From: Bacteroidales bacterium
GTDB taxonomy: Bacteria; Bacteroidota; Bacteroidia; Bacteroidales; Bacteroidaceae
Direction: 5' to 3'
Length of the DNA stretch: 32,283 nucleotides
NCBI GenBank assembly: GCA_004555425.1
Contig: SFID01000007.1
Coordinates: 1-32,283 of the forward strand
How positions within the stretch are numbered: the first letter of the stretch is position 1; each line of letters starts with the position of its first letter. Shown piece after piece: positions 1 through 8,654 of the stretch. The translations under genes were made by a program, and so were the position numbers. The notes under the pieces are model-generated. The model saw nothing but the letters and a program-made list of their open reading frames with translations, was not told the DNA's origin and ran no database searches.

Positions 1-138
1 GATGTCTTTACGCCTCTCGCACCGTATCTTTTTGTTTTTCATTCGGTCACGTAGCCCGCTACGCTCCCTCACGAAAAGCAAAAACCTACGGCACGATAGT
101 TGAAAACTCATCGCAAGCAAAATTATAGAACCTACCAT
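1..138 (-). repeat. MITE-like intergenic repeat, copy A (cut by window edge)
   Basis: This is the reverse complement of the element at 3242-3444. The shared parts are the terminal motif (AGAACCTACC at 127-136), the block CTCATCGCAAGC, the palindromic core CGTAGCCCGCTACG at 50-63, and the flanking arms that pair imperfectly around it (GCACCGTA...TTTTTC with GAAAAGC...TACGGCAC). The distal end lies beyond base 1, so the full length is unknown. No open reading frame is present, which fits a non-autonomous element. The sequence similarity is seen directly; the mobile origin is inferred. Confidence 0.75.
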
Positions 139-308
139 AAAGGAGATGGATGAAGAGGATACCCTTTTTTCGGTGTATTCAAAAAGAAGAAAATTATAAA
201 TATGTGCCATTTTGGAAAACTTTTTCTCCTTCTAAAATTTATATCTATTTCAAAATCAAAGACTAAGCCTTTCAAAACGGAAAACTTTCAAAAATTGGTG
301 TTTGATGT

Positions 309-340
309 TTTGTTTACTTCGAAAAGTTTTACTAGCTTTG
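309..340 (+). promoter_or_regulatory. Bacteroidota-type promoter of nrdJ
   Basis: A -33 element TTTG at 309-312 is followed after exactly 20 bp by a -7 element TAGCTTTG at 333-340, matching the Bacteroidota consensus TTTG/TAnnTTTG. Transcription would begin near 347, leaving a leader of about 155 nt before the nrdJ start codon. The stretch 139-308 upstream is AT-rich and I see no gene in it. Confidence 0.75.
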
Positions 341-349
341 CACTCGGTT

Positions 350-382
350 GGCGTTGAGCCCCCTTCGTGAGGGTCAGACGCC
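350..382 (+). promoter_or_regulatory. folded 5' leader of nrdJ
   Basis: Immediately downstream of the predicted transcription start, GGCGT pairs with ACGCC, an inner TGA with TCA, and CCCT with AGGG around the loop TCGTG, making one compact stem with small bulges. The rest of the leader (383-502) is pyrimidine-rich and then AT-rich before the GTG start. I do not find the conserved B12-box of cobalamin riboswitches, although a B12-dependent enzyme follows. It may be an unclassified regulatory leader or just a stabilising hairpin. Confidence 0.45.
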
Positions 383-502
383 TCTTATTTTTGCTTCCTG
401 ACTCATCCCTCTCCTCTTATAGGCAGCGGCGCTATCAGGGAGCTCCTCTTCATGGTTAATTATACCTATTATATATTATAATCATACCTTCTCCTAACAA
501 CT

Positions 503-3067
503 GTGGAAAGAAAAATTTACTCTTATGATGAGGCGTTTCAGGCCTCGTTGGCTTATTTCGATGGCGATGAGCTGGCTGCCCGCGTGTGGGTGAACAAGTA
601 TGCCATGAAGGATTCCTTTGGGAATATCTTTGAGAAGTCGCCTGTCGATATGCACTGGCGCTTGGCAAATGAGATTGCGCGTATTGAGAACAAGTATCCC
701 AATCCGATGAGTCCGCAGGATGTGTTCGACCTTCTTGACCACTTCCGCTATATTGTGCCCGCAGGCAGCCCGATGACGGGTATCGGCAATGATTATCAGA
801 TAGCTTCGTTGAGCAACTGCTTTGTCATTGGCCTTGATGGCGATGCCGACTCCTATGGTGCAATCATGAAGGAAGACGAAGAGCAGGTGCAGCTGATGAA
901 GCGTCGCGGCGGTGTGGGCCACGACCTCTCGCAGATACGTCCGAAGGGTTCGCCCGTGAAGAACTCCGCACTGACCTCCACAGGTTTGGTGCCCTTCATG
1001 GAGCGTTTCAGCAACAGTACGCGCGAGGTGGCACAGGACGGCCGTCGCGGTGCGTTGATGCTTTCCGTTAGTATCAAGCATCCCGATTCGGAAGCCTTCA
1101 TTGATGCCAAGATGACGGAAGGAAAGGTGACGGGCGCGAACGTCAGTGTGAAGATTGACGATGAATTTATGCGCTGCGCTGTTGAAGGTACGCCTTATCG
1201 CCAGCAATACCCCATTGACAGCAACAATCCCGCAGTAGTAAAGGATATTGATGCTTCGGCCCTTTGGAAGAAGATTGTACACAACGCTTGGAAGAGCGCC
1301 GAACCTGGTGTGCTCTTCTGGGACACGATACTCAAGGAAAGCATCCCCGATTGTTATGCCGACCTTGGTTTCCGCACCGTTTCGACAAACCCCTGTGGCG
1401 AGATTCCCCTTTGCCCGTACGACAGCTGTCGCCTCTTGGCCATCAACCTCTATGGCTATGTGAAGAATCCGTTCACGCCCGAGGCCACCTTCGATTTCGA
1501 CCTCTTCCGCGACCACGTGACGAAAGCACAGCGCATCATGGACGACATCATCGACCTCGAGATGGAGAAGATCTCCAAGATTCAGCAGAAGATTGAGAGT
1601 GACCCCCAGAGCGATGAAGTCAAGCAGACGGAGCGCCACCTGTGGGAAAAGATTATGCACAAGACGGGACAAGGTCGCCGCACGGGCGTGGGCATCACGG
1701 CCGAAGGCGATATGCTGGCAGCACTCGGCCTGACCTATGGCACGCAGGAAGCCACCGACTTTGCTGTTGAGGTGCAGCGCACCCTTGCCGTTACAGCCTA
1801 CGGCTCTTCCGTTCAGATGGCCAGCGAGCGCGGAGCCTTCGAAGTATATGATGCCGAGCGCGAAAAGAACAACCCCTTCATCCTCCGCCTGAAGGAGGCT
1901 GCCCCCGAAATGTACGAGCGCATGAAGCAGGTGGGTCGCCGCAACATTGCCTGCTTGACCATCGCCCCGACTGGCACAACCAGCCTGATGACGCAGACCA
2001 CGAGTGGTATCGAACCCGTGTTCCTTCCCGTCTATAAGCGCCGCCGCAAGGTGAATCCCGGCGACCCCGAGGTGCGTGTGGATTTCATTGACGAAACGGG
2101 AGATGCCTTCGAGGAATATATCGTGTACCACCACAAGTTCATGGTTTGGATGCAGGCCAACGGCTTTGACACCACCAAAAACTACAGCCAGGAGGAGATT
2201 GACGCCCTCGTGCAGCAGTCACCTTATTATAAAGCCACGGCAAACGATGTGGACTGGCTCATGAAGGTGAAGATGCAGGGCGACATCCAAAAATGGGTGG
2301 ACCATAGCATCAGCGTGACCGTCAACCTGCCGTCCAACGTGGACGAAGAACTCATCAACCGCCTCTACATCGAAGCATGGAAGAGTGGATGCAAGGGCTG
2401 CACCATCTATCGTGACGGATCGCGTTCGGGCGTGATGATTAGCGTGAAGAAAAAGGAGAACAAGAAGGAAGGCGAGGAAGCAGCCGCGCCCAACATTCCC
2501 ATTTGCAAGGCTCCCGAAGTAACGGAGCGCCGTCCCGATGTGCTGGAGTGCGATGTCGTTCGTTTCCAGAACAACAAGGAAAAGTGGGTAGCCTTTGTCG
2601 GTCTGCTCAACGGCCATCCCTATGAAATCTTCACTGGTCTGCAAGATGATGACGAAGGCATCTCCCTGCCTAAGACCATTACGAAGGGACGCATCATCAA
2701 GGTGACGAGCTCGGACGGCACAAAGCGTTACGACTTCCAGTTTGAAAACAAGCGCGGCTACAAGACCACCGTTGAGGGTCTCTCTGAGAAGTTCAACAAA
2801 GAGTATTGGAACTATGCCAAGTTGATTTCTGGCGTGCTCCGCTACCGTATGCCTTTGGACCACGTTATCCGCCTTGTTGATAGCCTCCAGCTGGAGAGCG
2901 AAAACATCAACACGTGGAAGGTCGGTGTGGCTCGTGCGCTGAAGAAATACATCACCGATGGCACAGAAGCCCACGGCTTGAAATGTCCGAACTGCGATCA
3001 GGAAACCCTGGTTTACCAAGAGGGCTGTCTGATTTGCAAGAATTGCGGTGCCAGCCGCTGCGGATAG
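503..3067 (+). CDS. nrdJ: adenosylcobalamin-dependent class II ribonucleoside-diphosphate reductase
   Basis: This enzyme reduces ribonucleotides to deoxyribonucleotides, using adenosylcobalamin to create the thiyl radical, so it needs neither oxygen nor a glycyl-radical activase. The 854-residue product carries the family signatures. NPCGE at 296-300 holds the radical cysteine C298 with N296 and E300. C309 in PYDSC and C106 in SNCFV fit the redox pair reduced in each turnover. An APTGTTS loop lies near 490. The last 27 residues hold a cysteine-rich tail (CPNC...CLICKNC...CG), the usual class II zinc-binding/re-reducing tail. The start is GTG: an in-frame TAA lies at 479-481 and the first in-frame ATG would remove 34 conserved-looking residues. 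It is monocistronic, with its own promoter and a strong terminator, and lies between two inverted repeat copies. The family is clear; the in vivo cofactor is inferred from family membership. Confidence 0.95.
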   Translation: MERKIYSYDEAFQASLAYFDGDELAARVWVNKYAMKDSFGNIFEKSPVDMHWRLANEIARIENKYPNPMSPQDVFDLLDHFRYIVPAGSPMTGIGNDYQIASLSNCFVIGLDGDADSYGAIMKEDEEQVQLMKRRGGVGHDLSQIRPKGSPVKNSALTSTGLVPFMERFSNSTREVAQDGRRGALMLSVSIKHPDSEAFIDAKMTEGKVTGANVSVKIDDEFMRCAVEGTPYRQQYPIDSNNPAVVKDIDASALWKKIVHNAWKSAEPGVLFWDTILKESIPDCYADLGFRTVSTNPCGEIPLCPYDSCRLLAINLYGYVKNPFTPEATFDFDLFRDHVTKAQRIMDDIIDLEMEKISKIQQKIESDPQSDEVKQTERHLWEKIMHKTGQGRRTGVGITAEGDMLAALGLTYGTQEATDFAVEVQRTLAVTAYGSSVQMASERGAFEVYDAEREKNNPFILRLKEAAPEMYERMKQVGRRNIACLTIAPTGTTSLMTQTTSGIEPVFLPVYKRRRKVNPGDPEVRVDFIDETGDAFEEYIVYHHKFMVWMQANGFDTTKNYSQEEIDALVQQSPYYKATANDVDWLMKVKMQGDIQKWVDHSISVTVNLPSNVDEELINRLYIEAWKSGCKGCTIYRDGSRSGVMISVKKKENKKEGEEAAAPNIPICKAPEVTERRPDVLECDVVRFQNNKEKWVAFVGLLNGHPYEIFTGLQDDDEGISLPKTITKGRIIKVTSSDGTKRYDFQFENKRGYKTTVEGLSEKFNKEYWNYAKLISGVLRYRMPLDHVIRLVDSLQLESENINTWKVGVARALKKYITDGTEAHGLKCPNCDQETLVYQEGCLICKNCGASRCG

Positions 3068-3089
3068 GCCCGAGGATTATGAAATACGA

Positions 3090-3147
3090 GGAGTGAGGTG
3101 TGAATACGTGCGACAATGTCGATGTTGCCGAATCTACACCTCACTCC
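3090..3147 (+). terminator. nrdJ transcription terminator
   Basis: A perfect 12-bp stem (GGAGTGAGGTGT at 3090-3101 with ACACCTCACTCC at 3136-3147) encloses a 34-nt loop and is followed by TTATTTT. It lies 23 bp after the nrdJ stop codon, so the reductase is probably its own transcription unit. Confidence 0.75.
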
Positions 3148-3241
3148 TTATTTTGGCAGGTTCGTGCCAGTGGTCCGTGATCGCTTCCTAGTATCCTGTC
3201 ATGGGGTTTAGCTATTCGCTCTCTGCCTTGCCAATAATGAA

Positions 3242-3444
3242 ATAGGTAGGTTCTATGAATTAGCTTGCGATGGATTTGCGGCTATCGTACCGTAGATTTT
3301 TTGTTTTCCATAAAGGAGCGTAGCGGGCTACGGACTGAATGAAAAACAAAAAGATATGGTGCGAGAGGCGGACGTAATTCCGACGCATCCAAGCAAGATA
3401 GAAACACTACCTTCCATTAAAACTAATTTATAGAACCTACCTAT
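3242..3444 (+). repeat. MITE-like element with 22-bp terminal inverted repeats, copy B
   Basis: The outer 22 bp at each end (3242-3263 and 3423-3444) are inverted repeats of each other with one mismatch; the left end begins ATAGGTAGGTTCTAT. The middle holds the palindrome CGTAGCGGGCTACG (3319-3332) inside a longer imperfect inverted repeat. A second tandem copy of the terminal motif (AGAACCTACCTAT) follows directly at 3445-3457, suggesting nested insertion or slippage. No coding capacity is visible. The element fills most of the 407-bp gap between nrdJ and folB; the rest is the nrdJ terminator. Confidence 0.75.
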
Positions 3445-3474
3445 AGAACCTACCTATAGTAATTTCCTATTTTT

Positions 3475-3861
3475 ATGCCTTTATTCAAACCCATTCAGAC
3501 CAGCATACAGCTACACAATCTGGAGTTTTACGCCTATCACGGCTTGCTTCCGCAGGAACGTGTTGTTGGTGGCCATTATCGTGTGGATGTTGAACTCTCC
3601 CTTACTCCGCCCCTTCGTGCGCTGACGGAAGATGTCATAGATGATACGGTAAACTATGCCGAGGTCTATGCGCTTATTCGTCAACAGATGGAGCAGCCCG
3701 TAAACCTTCTTGAGCACCTGGCGCATCGTATCACCAAAGGATTGTACGCGCAGTTTCCTCAGATACAAGCTGTCAGGCTGAGCGTTACAAAAGTCACGCC
3801 GCCCATCAGCGGGATTGCCTGCGAAGGCGCATCCTTCTGCCTGCAGTCAATCCGCGAATAG
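3475..3861 (+). CDS. folB: dihydroneopterin aldolase
   Basis: FolB cleaves 7,8-dihydroneopterin to 6-hydroxymethyl-7,8-dihydropterin and glycolaldehyde in cytoplasmic folate synthesis. The 128-residue product has normal family length and order: an N-terminal LHNLEFYAYHGLLPQE segment with the substrate-binding glutamate E28, a central TVNYAEVY motif, LLEHLAHRI near 78-86, and a C-terminal VTKVTPP stretch with the catalytic lysine K106. The ATG at 3475 is preceded by AT-rich sequence and lies 17 bp after the tandem end motif of the repeat, so that repeat may shape its promoter region. I see no convincing TAnnTTTG here. ligA follows 50 bp later on the same strand, so the two may be cotranscribed; their functions are unrelated. 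Confidence 0.93.
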   Translation: MPLFKPIQTSIQLHNLEFYAYHGLLPQERVVGGHYRVDVELSLTPPLRALTEDVIDDTVNYAEVYALIRQQMEQPVNLLEHLAHRITKGLYAQFPQIQAVRLSVTKVTPPISGIACEGASFCLQSIRE

Positions 3862-3911
3862 CAACTGCTTCTCCCCATCTTATTCTTCCGAATCATCTAT
3901 CTCCCATCCCT

Positions 3912-5918
3912 ATGACCCCACAAGAACGAATCCTCCAACTCCGTCGGACATTGCACCACCACAACCACTTATACTACGTGGAGAATCGCCCCGAGATTTC
4001 CGACTACGATTTTGATATGTTGATGCACGAGCTTCAGGAACTCGAAGCACAGCATCCAGAAATGGCAGACCCCAATTCGCCATCGGTGCGCGTAGGAAGC
4101 GACCAGCAGAACGAGTTTCAGCAGATTCCGCACAAATATCCCATGCTGTCGTTGGGCAACACCTACAACCGCGCAGAGGTGGGCGATTTCTATCGCCGAG
4201 TGAGCGAAGGATTGGGTGGCGCGCCCTTTGACATTTGCTGCGAACTCAAGTTTGACGGCCTCAGCATCTCGCTCACCTACGAGCAAGGTAAACTGGTGCG
4301 CGGCGTGACGAGAGGCGATGGTGTGAGCGGCGACGACGTGACGGCCAATATCCGCACGATTCGCTCCATACCCTTGCAGTTGCCCGAGGGCGCCGATTAT
4401 CCTGAAGAGTTTGAAATACGTGGCGAAGTGCTGATGCCGTGGGAGAGTTTTGAAGCCTTGAATGCAGAACGCGAGCGACAGGAAGAACCGCTCTTTGCCA
4501 ACCCGCGCAATGCTGCCTCGGGGACGCTCAAGAACAAGAGTTCGCAGGTCGTTGCCCATCGCCGCCTCGACGCATACCTATATTATATACCTGGGCGCGC
4601 GCTTCCTTCCAACAGTCATTTTGAGAATCTGCAAAAGGCGCGCAGCTGGGGGTTCAAGGTCAGCGAAGCTATGCGCCTGGCACATAGCCTGGAGGAGGTA
4701 TATGCCTTTATTGATTATTGGGACGAAGAGCGCAAGAATCTGCCCGTAGCTACGGATGGGATAGTGCTGAAAGTGGACAACGTACATCAGCAGGAAATCC
4801 TCGGCTTGACAGCCAAGAGCCCTCGCTGGGCCATCGCCTATAAATTCCAAGCCGAGCGCGCTTGCACACGACTGGAGGAAGTGACTTTTCAGGTAGGACG
4901 CACTGGCGCTGTGACGCCCGTGGCCAATATGCAGCCCGTGCAACTTTCGGGAACCGTGGTGCGCCGCGCCTCCCTCCACAATGCCGACATCATGCAGCAG
5001 TTGGACCTGCACGTGGGCGACTGGGTGTATGTGGAGAAAGCGGGCGAAATTATTCCGCAGATTGTCGGCGTGGCCACAGAGCGGCGCGATGCGTCCACGG
5101 GAGAGCGAGTGGCATTCATCAAGACCTGTCCAGAATGTGGCGCAACGCTTGTACGCTACGAGGGCGAGGCGGCGCATTATTGTCCGAACGCCAGCGCGTG
5201 TCCGCCACAGTTGAAGGGTAGGGTGGAGCACTTCATCAGCCGAGAGGCCATGAACATAGAAAGCATCGGCCCCGAAACCGTGGACGATTTCTACGAGCGC
5301 GGCCTGCTTCCCCACCACGATGCCGCCGATTTGTACGGCTTGACGTTCGACCAACTCATTGCGATTGAAGGATGCCGCGAACGTATGGCGCAGAAGGTGC
5401 TTGATGGTATTCAGCGCAGCAAGGAAGTGCCTTTCGACCGAGTACTCTATGCACTGGGCATCCGCTTCGTGGGCAAGGTGGTGGCCAAAACCATTGCCCG
5501 CCACTTCCGCAGTATGCAGGCTTTGCGCGAAGCAACGTACGACCAGCTAATTTGTGTCGAAGGCATTGGTCAAATCATTGCGGAAAACGTTGTTGCCTAT
5601 TTCCAAGACGAGCGCAATCAAGATTTTATCAGCCGACTGACGGCCGCTGGAGTACAAATGGAGTTGCCCGAGGAACAGAAACTATCGGATGCTCTCTCGG
5701 GCAAAAGCATCGTCATCAGCGGCACGTTTTCCCACCACTCTCGCGAAGAATACAAGGCCCTCATCGAACAGCACGGCGGCAAAAACGTCAGCAGCATTTC
5801 CAAAAAGACATCCTTCATCCTAGCTGGTGAAAATATGGGTCCCTCCAAGCTGGAAAAGGCACAGAAACTTGGCATTCCGCTTATGAACGAGGACGATTTC
5901 TTGGCGATGCTGCAATAA
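3912..5918 (+). CDS. ligA: NAD-dependent DNA ligase LigA
   Basis: LigA seals nicks during DNA replication and repair using NAD+ as adenylate donor. The 668-residue protein has the complete bacterial domain order: an N-terminal NAD-binding helical domain with the YY...ISDYDFD pattern near residues 19-34, the nucleotidyltransferase domain with the adenylated lysine K113 in ELKFDG, an OB fold, and a four-cysteine zinc finger (C406, C409, C424, C430). A helix-hairpin-helix region spans about 455-585, and a C-terminal BRCT domain about 590-668 (GKSIVISGTF, then FILAGENMGPSKLEKA). All key residues are present. It ends 46 bp before a strong bidirectional terminator that also serves the convergent cyclo-ligase gene. 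Essential in most bacteria; no unusual feature seen. Confidence 0.97.
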   Translation: MTPQERILQLRRTLHHHNHLYYVENRPEISDYDFDMLMHELQELEAQHPEMADPNSPSVRVGSDQQNEFQQIPHKYPMLSLGNTYNRAEVGDFYRRVSEGLGGAPFDICCELKFDGLSISLTYEQGKLVRGVTRGDGVSGDDVTANIRTIRSIPLQLPEGADYPEEFEIRGEVLMPWESFEALNAERERQEEPLFANPRNAASGTLKNKSSQVVAHRRLDAYLYYIPGRALPSNSHFENLQKARSWGFKVSEAMRLAHSLEEVYAFIDYWDEERKNLPVATDGIVLKVDNVHQQEILGLTAKSPRWAIAYKFQAERACTRLEEVTFQVGRTGAVTPVANMQPVQLSGTVVRRASLHNADIMQQLDLHVGDWVYVEKAGEIIPQIVGVATERRDASTGERVAFIKTCPECGATLVRYEGEAAHYCPNASACPPQLKGRVEHFISREAMNIESIGPETVDDFYERGLLPHHDAADLYGLTFDQLIAIEGCRERMAQKVLDGIQRSKEVPFDRVLYALGIRFVGKVVAKTIARHFRSMQALREATYDQLICVEGIGQIIAENVVAYFQDERNQDFISRLTAAGVQMELPEEQKLSDALSGKSIVISGTFSHHSREEYKALIEQHGGKNVSSISKKTSFILAGENMGPSKLEKAQKLGIPLMNEDDFLAMLQ

Positions 5919-5964
5919 GTGACTAGGACAATTCAGCTCGCACGTACATACTACACTTATCCAT

Positions 5965-5997
5965 AATAATAGGGAGCCGTTGTGGTTCCCTATTATT
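5965..5997. terminator. bidirectional terminator between ligA and the 5-formyl-THF cyclo-ligase gene
   Basis: A perfect 11-bp stem, AATAATAGGGA (5965-5975) with TCCCTATTATT (5987-5997), has an A-rich left arm and T-rich right arm, so it can terminate transcription from either side. It sits between two converging genes. Confidence 0.75.
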
Positions 5998-6089
5998 GTA
6001 TTTGTGGTTTCGTGAGGCGCATAAAGGAAAGCCTCAAATGCTTCATCGCAGCAGTGGAGAATAACCTCTCATAGCTTTTCAACTCTCAG

Positions 6090-6629
6090 CTAAATCTCCA
6101 GCACCTCATCCATCTGTATATCGTGAGGTTCCGTGGGAATCTCTCCGACGATTTGAAACGGGAAGGCGATGCCCAGCTTATAGCTTGCGGCTACCTGGGG
6201 ACAGGAGGCGAAGAATTGATCGTAGTAGCCTTTGCCGCGTCCTAAGCGATGGCCTGCGGCATCAAAGGCTACGCCTGGCACTAGCACTAGGTCCACTCGG
6301 AGAGAGGGCAAGGGGAGGTCCTGGCCTTGCGGCTCAAAAATACAGAAGGCTCCTTCGCGTAACGATTCTTGGCCTTCGTACTGGCGAATCACCATTTTAT
6401 CGCCCTGAACCACTGGGAGCAGGATGCGCTTCGTTTGGTAATATCGCTCCAACAACGGACGGAGGTCGGGCTCGTCGGGTAGGGGATAGAAGGCCAAAAC
6501 TGTTTGGGCTGCCTTCCAAAGCGGATGCAGCTCAATGTTTTGGCAGATAATTTGCGAAAAAGACAAGCGCCCAGCAGGAGTAAGTCCCTGCTTGAGGCGC
6601 TTGATTTCTTTACGTAGTGCGGCTTTCAT
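6090..6629 (-). CDS. 5-formyltetrahydrofolate cyclo-ligase
   Basis: The enzyme (MTHFS, YgfA/FAU1 family) converts 5-formyl-THF to 5,10-methenyl-THF with ATP, returning a storage form to the active folate pool. The 179-residue length is typical. Diagnostic features are an N-terminal basic helix starting KAALRKEIKRLKQGL, a central PDEPDL/ILLPVV segment, and the C-terminal signature DLVLVPGVAFDAAGHRLGRGKGYYD, which forms the ATP/substrate site. It is the last gene of a minus-strand run, 46 bp after the stop of the upstream T9SS cargo gene, so readthrough from that gene is possible. Nothing else in the neighbourhood is folate-related except folB, which is on the other strand. Confidence 0.93.
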   Translation of the reverse strand: MKAALRKEIKRLKQGLTPAGRLSFSQIICQNIELHPLWKAAQTVLAFYPLPDEPDLRPLLERYYQTKRILLPVVQGDKMVIRQYEGQESLREGAFCIFEPQGQDLPLPSLRVDLVLVPGVAFDAAGHRLGRGKGYYDQFFASCPQVAASYKLGIAFPFQIVGEIPTEPHDIQMDEVLEI

Positions 6630-6675
6630 TGCCTAGTCTTGTTCTAACAATAGATATTTCGGGAGGCAACCTAAA

Positions 6676-8583
6676 TTATTTTACGAGCAGTTTCGTGACC
6701 ATCTGCTGTCCATGCTGCTTGTCGGCTACTTTCACAATATATGTGCCAGGCAGGAGGCGGCTATTGATTGCTTGACGAGCGCCGCGCAGGTCGTAGATGC
6801 TCACTTCGGCATTCGGGCTGTTGACAATGATTCTGCCATCGCTTCCTACGATAGGTCGCAGGTTTGGCTGGCTCTCGGATGAGATTCCCAGTACTTCGGC
6901 CATAGGCAGACGATTGGCGTTGAGCACTTGGTTCTGTCGCATATTCGTTTGGTTGAGCATATGAACGAAGGCAACAACCTGGCAATTTTGGAGTTTCCAA
7001 TTCTTGTTAGCCAGAGGCAGGGTGGCAAAGTCAACGCTATAAGTGTTGTTCTCGCCAAGCACCAATTGGTCGCCCGTGAGGTTGGTGCAGAAGTTGTGGC
7101 GAATCACGCCGTTGTGACGGAAGCGGTCTTTGAGATCGCTGGGCGCGCCTTCGTCGTCCATACCAAATTGCGGATATTCATCGGTGGTCAGTCCGTCTTC
7201 GATGAAATATACGGAGAGGTAGAGGGGCACACCCGAAGCAGCCATCTCTGTGTTGATGCGTCCTTCCACGTGGGGCGTGATACCTTCATCGCTCTTGACA
7301 GCTGAAATGTTGACGCTGGCCATGGCGGGACGCATGGCAGCCTGAGCGAGTGCGCTGGCATAAGGCTCCACCTCTGCTACCTTGGCCGAGATGACAGGCA
7401 CTTCTTGGCCTACGGGTACGATACGGTCGAACATGACTGCGGGATTATACGTGCCATACTCACCGAAGAGGAAGGTGAGAGCCTCGTCAACAGGTTGGGT
7501 GAGGGCGTCCTTCTGGAAACCGGCATGGTGGGCCACATAGACGAGGTCGGACATGGTGTGCTGCTCCATGGCAATATCAAGGAAATAGAACATAAACGGA
7601 CAGTTCGAACACGTCTGGCCCGTAAATTCTTCTATGAGAGGCACACGCGTAAAGGCATCGTAGGTGACGTAATGCCAAGTTACACCCGGATGAACGAGCT
7701 GTGCGTCTTCGCCATTGACCTTCGTTACTGATAACTCCAGCCATTGGTTCGTGCCCACTTCGCTACCCGTACGGACGGGCAAGGGCACGATACGTCCCTC
7801 GTAAGCACCGAGCGGCGTGTCGAAGGTGACGGTTTGCTGAGCAGCCTCCTCGTCTCCTTGGCCGCGCATACTGAGCACAACCTTGCTGACGGGATTGGCC
7901 GAACAATTGTGGAAGGAGACCTCGCCAGCGAAATCCTTGGCAGGCTCTACCACCAGGGGGGCGTTGGCCGTTTGCGCGAAGACACTGCGCTCCAACAGGG
8001 GAGCGGCATCGTCGGCAAGGATGGCGTAAATCATCAGTGTGCCGCGGTCGGTATAGGAGCGCCAGCCTTCCTTCTTGAGGTTGAACCAGCAACCGCCGTC
8101 CACGGAAATCGGCGAATAGGCACCGATGGGATGGTCGTCGGCAATGGTTTCGTACACTTGCAATCCCACATAAATGGGGTCGTCGCCGATAGTAACGGGC
8201 GTATCGAAGAGCACGTTGTTCCAACCTTTAGCAAAGTCGCAAATCTTCTGCGTAGGCGTATTGGAAGGTTCTCCGACAGTATGGAAGATGAGCGAGCGTT
8301 TCTGTCTGGACTGGGCATAGGCATGGTTCAGATAACACCGCACACCGACAATCTGCTTACCGCGCAGACGTTCAACGGCGGGGTCGGTAGTGGGGTCTAA
8401 GCAAATGGCCCCAGCTAGATATCCGTTTTCGCCCACACCTTGCCAAACGCGATGGATACTGTCGAAAACTTCGGGTGCAAAGCCATAGCGAGGAGCGTTG
8501 TCTATGTCGTTTTGGGCTTGGGCAAAGGAGAATGTGCCCAGCCAAAGAAACAGCAGGATTATTATTGAGAATGGTTTCTTCAT
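6676..8583 (-). CDS. T9SS-sorted Omp28-like protein with thioredoxin-like CxxC
   Basis: The 635-residue secreted protein has a Sec signal peptide over about residues 1-23 (hydrophobic core, ending AQAQ). Two beta-rich regions follow, one near 30-190 and an Ig-like stretch near 205-300. A thioredoxin-like segment then begins PLIEEFTGQTCSNCP, with C325 and C328 as a CxxC pair, followed by VYVAHHAG. This layout resembles the Omp28-related family of Bacteroidota. The C-terminal ~70 residues look like a type A T9SS sorting domain (VSIYDLRGA...LPGTYIVKV...KLLVK), predicting passage across the outer membrane and surface anchoring or release. It lies directly downstream of a paralogue with the same plan. 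Substrate and redox role are unknown; the CxxC could act in thiol exchange or bind metal. Architecture is clear, function is inference. Confidence 0.8.
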   Translation of the reverse strand: MKKPFSIIILLFLWLGTFSFAQAQNDIDNAPRYGFAPEVFDSIHRVWQGVGENGYLAGAICLDPTTDPAVERLRGKQIVGVRCYLNHAYAQSRQKRSLIFHTVGEPSNTPTQKICDFAKGWNNVLFDTPVTIGDDPIYVGLQVYETIADDHPIGAYSPISVDGGCWFNLKKEGWRSYTDRGTLMIYAILADDAAPLLERSVFAQTANAPLVVEPAKDFAGEVSFHNCSANPVSKVVLSMRGQGDEEAAQQTVTFDTPLGAYEGRIVPLPVRTGSEVGTNQWLELSVTKVNGEDAQLVHPGVTWHYVTYDAFTRVPLIEEFTGQTCSNCPFMFYFLDIAMEQHTMSDLVYVAHHAGFQKDALTQPVDEALTFLFGEYGTYNPAVMFDRIVPVGQEVPVISAKVAEVEPYASALAQAAMRPAMASVNISAVKSDEGITPHVEGRINTEMAASGVPLYLSVYFIEDGLTTDEYPQFGMDDEGAPSDLKDRFRHNGVIRHNFCTNLTGDQLVLGENNTYSVDFATLPLANKNWKLQNCQVVAFVHMLNQTNMRQNQVLNANRLPMAEVLGISSESQPNLRPIVGSDGRIIVNSPNAEVSIYDLRGARQAINSRLLPGTYIVKVADKQHGQQMVTKLLVK

Positions 8584-8611
8584 AGAATCTTATAGAATGT
8601 ATTGGTGAAAG

Positions 8612-8641
8612 CGAAGGGCAAGCATTTGGACTTGCCCTTCG
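8612..8641 (-). terminator. intercistronic hairpin between the two T9SS cargo genes
   Basis: A perfect 11-bp GC-rich stem (CGAAGGGCAAG at 8612-8622, CTTGCCCTTCG at 8631-8641) with an 8-nt loop lies 13 bp after the stop of the upstream gene. On the minus strand it is followed by only a weak T stretch (CTTTC), so it may be a partial terminator or an mRNA-stabilising hairpin that lowers expression of the second gene. Confidence 0.6.
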
Positions 8642-8654
8642 TGGGTTGGAAGAT

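Noticed and set aside
341..502. Cobalamin riboswitch before nrdJ
   Set aside because: Expected by function, but the conserved B12 box is not present and the leader is shorter than a typical complete cobalamin riboswitch.
494..2134. Long open frame (546 codons) on the minus strand across nrdJ
   Set aside because: It is antisense to a fully recognisable reductase, and its product is rich in H, R and L without any family motif; a shadow of codon bias.
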